Positions 22,566-28,355 of a stretch of 39,420 bases of DNA are shown here, one piece after another. The stretch is from positions 1 to 39,420 of the IMG/VR virus record IMGVR_UViG_3300031576_000158; one strand, 5' to 3'. The notes beneath the pieces are model-generated. The model had not been told where the DNA came from and did not search any database. It saw nothing but the letters and a program-made list of their open reading frames with translations. The stretch comes from a virus. The translations under genes and the position numbers were made by a program. Positions within the stretch are counted from its first letter, which is position 1; every line of letters starts with the position of its first letter.

Positions 22566-22719
22566 TTTTCTTTCTCCTTATCTTGTTTAGTTCAGCCAGG
22601 AATTCAGGGTCTTTTTTTAGGCTCGCTTCTGTTTGGGCTCCAAAATCTCTATCGTTGCGCTCTGCCAATATATCAATTACATCCCCATAATCATCATCTA
22701 CTACAAGATGTCGAGTCAT
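22552..22719 (-). CDS. first gene of minus-strand operon (55 aa)
   Basis: ATG at 22719 lies at leaderless distance from the minus-strand half of the palindromic promoter at 22742-22766. The product begins with an acidic segment (VVDDDYGDVIDILAERND) and ends basic (NKIRRKKNAPD). It overlaps the next gene by 14 bases. Its place at the head of the operon suits an early regulator. No family recognised. Confidence 0.55.
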   Translation of the reverse strand: MTRHLVVDDDYGDVIDILAERNDRDFGAQTEASLKKDPEFLAELNKIRRKKNAPD

Positions 22720-22741
22720 CCAATAGGGGTAGTTTTGCCTG

Positions 22742-22766
22742 TTTAAAAACTTTAAAAGTTTTTAAA
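22742..22766. promoter_or_regulatory. 25-bp palindromic divergent promoter
   Basis: Perfect palindrome: 12-bp arms (TTTAAAAACTTT and its complement) around a central A at 22754. Each end provides a tttttaaa TATA box about 23-30 bases from a start codon: ATG 22719 on the minus strand and ATG 22789 on the plus strand. The two early operons are therefore read divergently from one element. The symmetry could also be an operator for a dimeric regulator competing with TBP for both promoters. Confidence 0.7.
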
Positions 22767-22788
22767 GACCAGAAAGAACCCCTTTGAC

Positions 22789-22998
22789 ATGGAACGATCA
22801 AGTATCCAAAAGGATGGCGACCTTACCGCCAGCGAGATCGTGCATAAACTAAGAGAAACCCAGATTATTTTGAGGTCTCTTATTGATGGCAGTTACATCT
22901 CAAGAACTGAAGGGGAAAAGATAATCCACAAAATTCAAGAACTAAAAGACCCGCACTTTCCAAGAATGGAAAAAGAGATGGAGATGATTCTATCTTGA
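22789..22998 (+). CDS. first gene of plus-strand early operon (69 aa)
   Basis: ATG about 26 bases after the right TATA of the divergent promoter. The product is helical and charged (ASEIVHKLRETQIILRSLIDG, EGEKIIHKIQELKD), possibly coiled-coil or dimeric. It overlaps the next gene's TTG (TTGA). A small helical first-gene protein opposite a palindromic operator is a candidate regulator of that operator; this is inference. Confidence 0.55.
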   Translation: MERSSIQKDGDLTASEIVHKLRETQIILRSLIDGSYISRTEGEKIIHKIQELKDPHFPRMEKEMEMILS

Positions 22999-23222
22999 GT
23001 GACGAGTTCACAAAACCACCAATCCACTTCAGCCTCACAACATGGGCTACAGACAAGACGACTGGAAAGATTCCTGCGGTCATCACGCCCTCAATCTACC
23101 TGACTCCAGAACAGATAGACGAGTTCAAGAAAGGCGGAATCTTTGACAAGGCATACAAAGCCTTTCGAGGTTTTGTCTTGGACAACAATCCGAATCTGGA
23201 ACTGATAGGAGAAAAGGCATGA
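22995..23222 (+). CDS. hypothetical protein (75 aa)
   Basis: TTG start overlapping the previous stop (TTGA); the stop overlaps the next ATG. The product (SDEFTKPPIHFSLTTWATD...) has a beta-type N-terminal half and helical C-terminal half. No motif recognised. Confidence 0.55.
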   Translation: MSDEFTKPPIHFSLTTWATDKTTGKIPAVITPSIYLTPEQIDEFKKGGIFDKAYKAFRGFVLDNNPNLELIGEKA

Positions 23223-23587
23223 AAGAGAAACCAAAACCAAAGCTTAGGGGTCACGGGCACATCAATGTCTCAAACGTGAACTCGCCAAATTCGGAATGTA
23301 TCACCCTGACTTATTCAATCAAGAACGTGGGCTCTGTCACCAAGGCAAGCCAGCTAAGAAAGGAACTTGATGATATCACTGGCGAGGAAAGCAAGACGCA
23401 GGTCGAGATTTCAAACCTTGGTGACCAGGAAGAGACAGTCGACATGAAATACAAAGTCAAGACATGCGAACATGAAGCAAGAGCCCGAGAAATCAAGCAA
23501 GACGTTGACAAGTTCCTCATGAAAAAGGGCGGACAGACCACCCTGACAGAGACATTCAACGAGGAACAGGAGGAAGATGAGAAGTGA
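23219..23587 (+). CDS. hypothetical acidic-tailed protein (122 aa)
   Basis: Coupled upstream (ATGA) and downstream (GTGA at 23584). N-terminal ~12 residues are basic; a beta-type middle (CITLTYSIKNVGSVTK) follows; the C-terminus is acidic (EEQEEDEK). One long helical stretch (about 65-105). Possibly a protein-binding or DNA-mimicking tail; no family. Confidence 0.55.
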   Translation: MKEKPKPKLRGHGHINVSNVNSPNSECITLTYSIKNVGSVTKASQLRKELDDITGEESKTQVEISNLGDQEETVDMKYKVKTCEHEARAREIKQDVDKFLMKKGGQTTLTETFNEEQEEDEK

Positions 23588-23871
23588 AAGAAGGCTGTGC
23601 AAGTTGTGGCGGTTCAGTGGTAGATTCAATATCCCCTGACATCTGCCAGTCCTGCTCGTTGGAAGATAATTATTATGGCGTGGAAAGTGTGCTCCTCCAT
23701 AACCAGAAGAAGGAAGAGCCAAAATTGGACTCCGTCCTCATACCTTATGAACCCAGCATGGATAAAAAATACATTGTCCCCTGTCCTGAATGTAAGAACC
23801 GAGACTGGAAGTTTGCAATCATTGATTTTAGTACTGAGATAATTTGTTCAAAGTGTGGGCATGTAGCATGA
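23584..23871 (+). CDS. double zinc-ribbon protein (95 aa)
   Basis: GTG start overlapping the previous stop. Two four-Cys sites are visible: CASCGG with CQSC (residues about 5-23) and CPECKN with CSKCGH (about 67-92). The linker is acidic and flexible. The second ribbon resembles the general transcription-factor type ribbon. Stop overlaps the next ATG. Confidence 0.6.
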   Translation: MKEGCASCGGSVVDSISPDICQSCSLEDNYYGVESVLLHNQKKEEPKLDSVLIPYEPSMDKKYIVPCPECKNRDWKFAIIDFSTEIICSKCGHVA

Positions 23872-24047
23872 TGAACTGCCAGAACTGCGGAAAGCCAATG
23901 TCAAGAACTGGTCACAAAATGCTGATGAACACCCTAAACAAACTCGTCTTCTTTGCATGTCCAGACGGTCACAAGGATCATGAAATTGTCCCGATGTCAC
24001 CTGCGGAAATAAAGGGAATTGAACCAAAGGAGGAGCTAAAAACATGA
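23868..24047 (+). CDS. zinc-binding protein (59 aa)
   Basis: Start set at ATG 23868, which overlaps the previous stop (ATGA). CQNCGKPM near the start and CPDGHKDH in the middle give Cys/His ligands for one zinc. Its stop overlaps the next ATG at 24044. Confidence 0.55.
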   Translation: MMNCQNCGKPMSRTGHKMLMNTLNKLVFFACPDGHKDHEIVPMSPAEIKGIEPKEELKT

Positions 24048-24142
24048 AAGCTTGGCTGGCTCAAATCTCAAAGGAAATCCTGACAAGACATGATGCACAC
24101 ATTATAGCGTACAAACTGTACGTAGTGAGGCAAAAGACATGA
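24044..24142 (+). CDS. small basic protein (32 aa)
   Basis: MKAWLAQISKEILTRHDAHI... is an amphipathic, basic helix. Coupled by ATGA to both neighbours (24044, 24139); this exact fit in the chain is the support. Function unknown. Confidence 0.45.
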   Translation: MKAWLAQISKEILTRHDAHIIAYKLYVVRQKT

Positions 24143-24297
24143 CCAACTGGTATCGAAATTATGATGATGTCCTGGCACTTGCGGGCTACCTGAAAGAAAA
24201 AGGCGCATTCCAAAGCGTCAATGACTTGTACGACTTCTTTGAAAAGCCTTGGAAGTGGGAGGCAGAATGGAACCAGATGCAGGAGCAAAAGCAATGA
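24139..24297 (+). CDS. small Trp/Tyr-rich protein (52 aa)
   Basis: Begins MTNWYRNYDDVLALAGYL and contains many aromatic and acidic residues (FFEKPWKWEAEWNQ). Coupled by ATGA at both ends. The acidic aromatic character could suit a protein-binding inhibitor, but this is only composition. Confidence 0.5.
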   Translation: MTNWYRNYDDVLALAGYLKEKGAFQSVNDLYDFFEKPWKWEAEWNQMQEQKQ

Positions 24298-24446
24298 CAG
24301 AAAAACGATGCCCCAAATGTGACCAGCCGATGGAGTTTGTGGAATACGAAAAAAAACCAAAGATGCCAAGATGGTGGTGCAGGAATCCAGACTGCGATCA
24401 GTTCTGGGTAAAAGGTAAAAAACCAGTGGAGGTACCACAGTCATGA
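24294..24446 (+). CDS. zinc-ribbon protein (50 aa)
   Basis: The ATG at 24294 (coupled to the previous stop) is preferred over an upstream in-frame ATG at 24249. CPKCDQPM near the start and CRNPDC near residue 30 form a four-Cys ribbon resembling topoisomerase-type ribbons (RWWCRNPDCDQFW). Coupled downstream at 24443. Confidence 0.6.
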   Translation: MTEKRCPKCDQPMEFVEYEKKPKMPRWWCRNPDCDQFWVKGKKPVEVPQS

Positions 24447-24661
24447 TGTACGCTTTACAAATAATGTCCCATATGGGGCATGAAAAGAAGGAATACGATC
24501 CCACAAACCAAGACCAGATCAGGGAAATCAAGGAATTCATTAAAGACAAGATATCCAAAGGCTGGAATCTTTATGGCGAGACCAAAGAGGGCGAGCTTAT
24601 ACTTCTAAGAAATGTTGACGACATAGACGATGAGAAACTGGCGGTAGTAGTGCATCAATGA
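24443..24661 (+). CDS. hypothetical protein (72 aa)
   Basis: Starts with two Met codons; helix-rich (DQIREIKEFIKDKISKGWNL) then beta (ELILLRNVDDIDDEKLAVVV). Coupled at both ends by ATGA. Last gene before the AT-rich stretch. Function unknown. Confidence 0.55.
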   Translation: MMYALQIMSHMGHEKKEYDPTNQDQIREIKEFIKDKISKGWNLYGETKEGELILLRNVDDIDDEKLAVVVHQ

Positions 24662-24708
24662 TTCCAGAAAAAGACATTAAAATAAATGAAGAAGGAGATA
24701 TGAGATGA
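24658..24708 (+). CDS. 16-aa peptide, possible decayed copy
   Basis: MIPEKDIKINEEGDMR, coupled by ATGA both ends. Its first 20 bases are repeated with one mismatch at the start of the gene at 24848 (which also begins MIPEKDI), so this may be the remnant start of that gene left after insertion of the 24705 gene. Confidence 0.35.
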   Translation: MIPEKDIKINEEGDMR

Positions 24709-24851
24709 GTAAGTTAAAAATTAAATCTAATTCTGAGTTGGCTGTGTCTGATGTAGTATTAACAATAAAAAACAATTCTAAATTTGATATGGTTATAAAC
24801 AGCATCGAAATAGATGGAAAATTTGTCAAATATCGGAGAAAAAAGAAATGA
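24705..24851 (+). CDS. small basic protein (48 aa)
   Basis: MSKLKIKSNSELAVSDVVL then a beta-type middle and a C-terminal run of Arg/Lys (KYRRKKK). AT-rich codons, unlike the genes before 24600. Coupled at both ends (ATGA). Flanked by the 20-bp direct repeat. Possibly a small nucleic-acid binding protein. Confidence 0.45.
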   Translation: MSKLKIKSNSELAVSDVVLTIKNNSKFDMVINSIEIDGKFVKYRRKKK

Positions 24852-25021
24852 TCCCAGAAAAAGACATCGTTGATGACAGACTAAAGGCAAAACAGGAAAG
24901 CCTAGATGGAAGTTGCGTGCATGTTTATGAAATACAACCATATTTGTTAACATCAAATCCACCACAATCAGTGAGTATTTGTTTGAAATGTGGCAAGAAA
25001 CTAACGAGGTTTGTAATATGA
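24848..25021 (+). CDS. small protein with CxxC (57 aa)
   Basis: Starts MIPEKDIVDDRLKAKQES; contains Cys/His (GSCVHVYE) and CLKCGKK near the C-terminus, together able to bind one zinc. Coupled by ATGA both ends; AT-rich codon use. Confidence 0.5.
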   Translation: MIPEKDIVDDRLKAKQESLDGSCVHVYEIQPYLLTSNPPQSVSICLKCGKKLTRFVI

Positions 25022-25158
25022 CACAACAAAATAGAACATGCCCAAACTGCCAGAAACCACTGATTAGAAAAATTGACTGGATTAGAGATTTAGAGGAAGA
25101 AATTGAAACCTTTAGTTGTGATACTTGTAATCATAGGGAGATTGGAAATTTAGTATGA
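25018..25158 (+). CDS. zinc-ribbon protein (46 aa)
   Basis: CPNCQKPL (residues 8-15) and CDTCNHRE (about 34-41) form a minimal ribbon. Coupled at both ends. Its first 13 bases (tatgacacaacaa from 25017) recur at the start of the next gene (25154-25166), as if gene starts had been reused by recombination. Confidence 0.55.
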   Translation: MTQQNRTCPNCQKPLIRKIDWIRDLEEEIETFSCDTCNHREIGNLV

Positions 25159-25622
25159 CACAACAACCTAAAATCCCATTGGAAGATGTCAACAATCCAA
25201 AAATGATAAAAGATGGAGTGATTCAAAGTGAACTCCTTGATATACAAAAACTAGACGATGGACTTTGGCATGTTATTCACAGACAGGGTGGAACTCTTGA
25301 GGAAGAAAAACAACTCAAACAACAAATCCTAGATGATGCAAAGAAGGCAGAAATATTAATGGAAGTAGAAAAAATACTATCTAATTATTGTGGAGAAACA
25401 AGTCAAAACGAAGGCTTAATTGAAACACTAAATCGAAAATTACAAGACTCCAAGATTGTAGATAAGATTAGAAACTGGAAAAATGATGTTAAAATCCAAT
25501 TAGAAACAATAGAAAAATCAGAACCCTCTGGAAGTGACTATCATTTAAAAGTATTAGATTTACATACCAAACTCGAATCAATACTAAAGGAGAATGACTC
25601 AGGGAGTACAACAAATGGGTGA
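25155..25622 (+). CDS. coiled-coil hypothetical protein (155 aa)
   Basis: N-terminal ~45 residues mixed, then long charged helices (LEEEKQLKQQILDDAKKAEILMEVEKIL, then DSKIVDKIRNWKNDVKIQLETIEK region) with heptad character. Coupled upstream (ATGA); the next gene's GTG follows six bases after the stop. AT-rich codons. Likely oligomeric; function unknown. Confidence 0.55.
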   Translation: MTQQPKIPLEDVNNPKMIKDGVIQSELLDIQKLDDGLWHVIHRQGGTLEEEKQLKQQILDDAKKAEILMEVEKILSNYCGETSQNEGLIETLNRKLQDSKIVDKIRNWKNDVKIQLETIEKSEPSGSDYHLKVLDLHTKLESILKENDSGSTTNG

Positions 25623-25628
25623 TAATGT

Positions 25629-25940
25629 GTGAAACAATATTGCCTTGACTGTAACGAGGGATTTAAAAGACAAAAGCAGTTAGAAGAACATTGGGATAGA
25701 TTCCATAGTCCTCCACGATTTCTTCCCGATGGAAGAATCAGACTAAATGCGAGCGACCAAATATGTTTGGTTTTAAAAGATATGATGGGATGGGAAGCCT
25801 ATTTTGAAAAATCTAAAAAACTAAAACACTTCAAAGATTTAGAATATGCACAAAGATTACAAAGGTTTGAGTTAGAGAATAGCATTGAGTTTGTAGTTTG
25901 TGGAGCTGAGGTTAAATCGTATTTGGTGGTGAAATCATGA
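25629..25940 (+). CDS. C2H2 zinc-finger protein (103 aa)
   Basis: The first 25 residues contain a textbook finger: C-x2-C at residues 5-8 (YCLDC), conserved Phe and Leu, then His-x4-His (HWDRFH), C-x2-C-x12-H-x4-H. The rest is an unassigned alpha/beta domain. GTG start. Single-finger C2H2 proteins are common DNA-binding regulators in archaeal viruses. Coupled downstream (ATGA). Confidence 0.6.
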   Translation: MKQYCLDCNEGFKRQKQLEEHWDRFHSPPRFLPDGRIRLNASDQICLVLKDMMGWEAYFEKSKKLKHFKDLEYAQRLQRFELENSIEFVVCGAEVKSYLVVKS

Positions 25941-26131
25941 AATTAAAATTATGGCAAGTGCATTTTGGACATTCTAAATATCCTAGTGAATATCAAGATG
26001 TAACAGTCCATGCACCAAACGCTAGATGTGCAATAGATAGAGCCTGTAAGATAACTTATCTGACCCCAAAAGCAAATAGACGAAGTATGGTTGAAAGTGT
26101 GGATTTATTGGGAGTATCAGAAAATGAATAA
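25937..26131 (+). CDS. hypothetical protein (64 aa)
   Basis: MKLKLWQVHFGHSKYPSEY...; beta-rich N-terminus followed by a helix with two Cys (ARCAIDRACKITY). Resembles small proteins of the kind that process or bind host factors, without a recognised family. Overlaps the next gene by eight bases. Confidence 0.5.
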   Translation: MKLKLWQVHFGHSKYPSEYQDVTVHAPNARCAIDRACKITYLTPKANRRSMVESVDLLGVSENE

Positions 26132-26279
26132 TACTTTCCTTACCAAAAGTGAGATTGAGAAGTATATAGAAGAACTCAAAAAAAGAGAGACGCACATTAA
26201 AAAATATGATTACGACACTATTCAACAAATCAAACGAATAAGAAAGGAATTACAGCATATAAGTGAGGTTCAGAAATAG
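26124..26279 (+). CDS. helical basic protein (51 aa)
   Basis: ATG at 26124 is preferred to the in-frame TTG at 26091, which would overlap the previous gene by 41 bases. The product is one long charged helix (EIEKYIEELKKRETHIKKYD ... QQIKRIRKELQHI), likely a coiled coil. The next gene begins immediately after its stop. Confidence 0.5.
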   Translation: MNNTFLTKSEIEKYIEELKKRETHIKKYDYDTIQQIKRIRKELQHISEVQK

Positions 26280-26414
26280 ATGAATTGGTATGTAAAAGAA
26301 CAAAATATTCGATGGGAAGGTTATAAAAGTGGAATTACATGGTATATCATTGTAACAATTTTTAGTGATGGAGAGCACGTACACCAAGCAAACTACTCGG
26401 AGACTCTAAAATGA
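26280..26414 (+). CDS. small hypothetical protein (44 aa)
   Basis: ATG directly after the previous TAG (TAGATG). Begins MNWYVKEQNIRWEGYKSG; beta-type with aromatic residues. AT-rich. A nine-codon ATG frame (26411) overlaps its stop but is too short to call. Confidence 0.45.
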   Translation: MNWYVKEQNIRWEGYKSGITWYIIVTIFSDGEHVHQANYSETLK

Positions 26415-26433
26415 ATAGAACATTTGTGATAAA

Positions 26434-26577
26434 ATGTTAGAAACAAAACATAATCAATGTGATATATGTGGGAAAGAGTTTGCAACGGCATTGGGTTTTC
26501 ATAGGCACTATCCGAGATGTGTGAATGATTCATTACAACATTATAACAGTTTTGGATCAAAGGATAAACAAAAATGA
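26434..26577 (+). CDS. C2H2/C2HC zinc-finger protein (47 aa)
   Basis: CDICGKEFATALGFHRHYPRC gives Cys9, Cys12, His23 or His25 and Cys29, a one-finger protein with the conserved Phe and Leu. Stop overlaps the ATG of the HNH gene at 26574. Short but well supported by motif and coupling. Confidence 0.55.
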   Translation: MLETKHNQCDICGKEFATALGFHRHYPRCVNDSLQHYNSFGSKDKQK

Positions 26578-26990
26578 ATATTGAAACTAAAGCATTGCCA
26601 TTACAATATTCTCAAACTCATAATGCAAAATATATGCGAGAATTGAGAAAACAGCATCCAGAATTATTGGAAATACAATATCAAAAAAACAAACAGATAA
26701 GAATAAAACTTCTTGATTTATTGGGTAAAAGAAAATGTGTTAGATGTGGTTATGATAAAGACGTGGGGGCTTTACATATTGGTCATAAGCGAGGTGGTGC
26801 ATATATCCAACGAAGAAGTGGTGGAACGTTGAAAATGTATTTATTCTATCTAAGAAATCCAGACGTTGCCAAATATGATTTGGAAATACTTTGTGCAAAT
26901 TGTAATGCTATTCAACAATCGGAAGATAGAGAATTTTCTTGGTTGAAAAACAGTAATGCAATAAAGACTGACAACAGTGAGGAAATGTAA
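26574..26990 (+). CDS. HNH-type nuclease-like protein
   Basis: 138 residues with zinc knuckles Cys55-x2-Cys58 and Cys107-x2-Cys110, and between them LHIGHKRGG (His68, His71) and the later CANCN (Asn109/Asn111), the order expected for an HNH or endonuclease-VII-like beta-beta-alpha metal site. The N-terminal 50 residues are basic and helical, likely DNA-contacting. Such enzymes act as homing, packaging-associated or junction nucleases. The codon use is AT-rich. It lies in the early operon, not near the terminase, which argues against the packaging role. Confidence 0.6.
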   Translation: MNIETKALPLQYSQTHNAKYMRELRKQHPELLEIQYQKNKQIRIKLLDLLGKRKCVRCGYDKDVGALHIGHKRGGAYIQRRSGGTLKMYLFYLRNPDVAKYDLEILCANCNAIQQSEDREFSWLKNSNAIKTDNSEEM

Positions 26991-27188
26991 ATGAGTCATG
27001 AAGAGCCCCCCCTAAAATGTGCCTTATGTAAGGAAGAAGCAACAACAGGGCTTAGAGGCAACCAGGCAACCAAATACCTATACGTTTGCTCTTTTCATGC
27101 TGGAGCACTCCAGATGATTATGGACATCCTAAACCTGCCAGACTGTATCAGATGGCGACCATTATACAACAAGGATGCAATACAATGA
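26991..27188 (+). CDS. zinc-binding protein (65 aa)
   Basis: CALCKEE (about residue 10) and C-x2-H (VCSFH, about 33-36) form a four-ligand site. Starts directly after the HNH stop; its stop overlaps the next ATG (27185). Codon use returns to the less AT-rich style of the main genome here. Confidence 0.55.
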   Translation: MSHEEPPLKCALCKEEATTGLRGNQATKYLYVCSFHAGALQMIMDILNLPDCIRWRPLYNKDAIQ

Positions 27189-27514
27189 GCAGGCAGGAGG
27201 GCATGCTTCCATATTCATCAAAGGATGAAATCGAGGCACACTATCAATATCTTGTGAAAAAAAGGCATCCGCTTGGAACCATAATCAAGGTGCTCTTTCC
27301 CCTGACATATCAGGATCACACTTGGAGCACACTCCTGCGCCATTCCAATATCTCATTTAAAATGGCATACATCAAATGGTTAAAGTTCTGCGTAAGGCAG
27401 GGATTCATAATAAAAATTGAAGCCGATGAGTTTGGCAACCCACTCAAAAGTGTGCAGTATCGAATCACAGAAGATGGCAGAAAGGTGCTGGAGCTCTTCA
27501 AGGAAAAGACATGA
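27185..27514 (+). CDS. winged-helix DNA-binding protein (109 aa)
   Basis: ATG 27185, coupled to the previous stop, is preferred over upstream in-frame starts that would overlap that gene fully. Residues about 25-100 show helices then a helix followed by a two-strand wing (MAYIKWLKFCVRQGFIIKIE, then SVQYRITEDGRKVLELF), the archaeal winged-helix pattern. Likely a transcription regulator of the early or modification genes. Coupled at both ends. Confidence 0.6.
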   Translation: MSRQEGMLPYSSKDEIEAHYQYLVKKRHPLGTIIKVLFPLTYQDHTWSTLLRHSNISFKMAYIKWLKFCVRQGFIIKIEADEFGNPLKSVQYRITEDGRKVLELFKEKT

Positions 27515-27600
27515 CAGTCATTAGTTCACAAACTATGACAGGGAGAAAGGTTCTTCTTGATCGTTTTTCCTCTTTTCCCCTTTCTTTGGTGATACCATGA
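27511..27600 (+). CDS. 29-aa peptide linking regulator and methyltransferase
   Basis: MTVISSQTMTGRKVLLDRFS...; ATGA overlap with the regulator stop and with the next start. Only coupling supports it. Confidence 0.35.
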   Translation: MTVISSQTMTGRKVLLDRFSSFPLSLVIP

Positions 27601-28355
27601 AGGATTTGCCTCTTGGACTTGTTGAATATGAAAAGGAAAAGAAGCTAAGAAAGCCATCAAGGCTGACAAAAAGATGGCTTACCACATTACTTTATCTAAT
27701 CCCCCTAAACCAGACAATGAATTTTATCATTCCATTCTACTGGAACCCGCCAAAGAAGATCATTGATGTTACAGCAGGAAACAGGCTCATCTGGGAGAAA
27801 TTTCCATATAATCACAAAGACCTAAACTCTGACCAAGAAACCTGGCACGTTGATTTTTCAGACATCAGTCCACAAGCGAAGACCGATATTGTTTGCAAAG
27901 CACAAGACATAGACAAGCATGGTCACTGGGACATGCTTGTATGTGATTTTCCGTTCATAGAGATGGATAAAGGAATGGAGTCGTTTGGAACCAAATCCAG
28001 GAAGCATCAGATTCGTTTTCGACAGAACGAATCTGATGCTATGAGAAGAGAATTTTATTTTCGAGAATTTAGAAGACCGGCAGACTTGTTCAAAGAATCC
28101 CTGCAATCGTTCAATAAAGCAACAGACAGCTTGATAATCAAGATGGGAGATTCCCATGAAGACAGAAAGATGATAAACAACCATGTGGACGCCATCCTAA
28201 CTTTTGACCAAAGGAGAAATCCAGAATCAGAATTTCATCATATAGATACTATCCATTATAGGGGCAATTACTCAAAGCGTGGGGCTAATGTACCTTTTGC
28301 TCAACCAGTGGTTTCATATTACTTGATCTTTAAAAAAGATCCTAATGCCCGATGA
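27597..28355 (+). CDS. divergent SAM-dependent methyltransferase
   Basis: 252 residues. KKIIDVTAGNRLIW (about 53-66) looks like a motif I loop of the D-x-TAGNR type seen in some phage methyltransferase-like proteins. HWDMLVCDFPF (about 109-119) corresponds to motif IV with DFPF in place of DPPY. IIKMGDSH (about 180) would be the following strand. Position at the head of the modification block supports nucleic-acid methylation or a related base modification. The DFPF variant leaves open a different or lost activity. Overlaps the C5 methyltransferase by 11 bases. Confidence 0.55.
   Translation: MKDLPLGLVEYEKEKKLRKPSRLTKRWLTTLLYLIPLNQTMNFIIPFYWNPPKKIIDVTAGNRLIWEKFPYNHKDLNSDQETWHVDFSDISPQAKTDIVCKAQDIDKHGHWDMLVCDFPFIEMDKGMESFGTKSRKHQIRFRQNESDAMRREFYFREFRRPADLFKESLQSFNKATDSLIIKMGDSHEDRKMINNHVDAILTFDQRRNPESEFHHIDTIHYRGNYSKRGANVPFAQPVVSYYLIFKKDPNAR

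Larger units (their letters stand above)
24658..24867 (+). repeat. 20-bp imperfect direct repeat flanking the 24705 gene
   Basis: atgattccagaaaaagacat at 24658-24677 and atgatcccagaaaaagacat at 24848-24867 (19 of 20 identical) flank the 48-codon gene. This is consistent with insertion by recombination at a duplicated gene start. Confidence 0.6.

Noticed and set aside
24061-24558. 165-codon minus-strand frame with hydrophobic segments opposite the zinc mini-genes
   Set aside because: The plus strand has a chain of ATGA-coupled genes with CxxC motifs; the hydrophobicity is a by-product of reading their codons backwards.
26411-26440. Nine-codon ATG frame between the 44-aa gene and the C2H2 gene
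   Set aside because: Too short and without motif. It may only reflect coupling sequence left after rearrangement.
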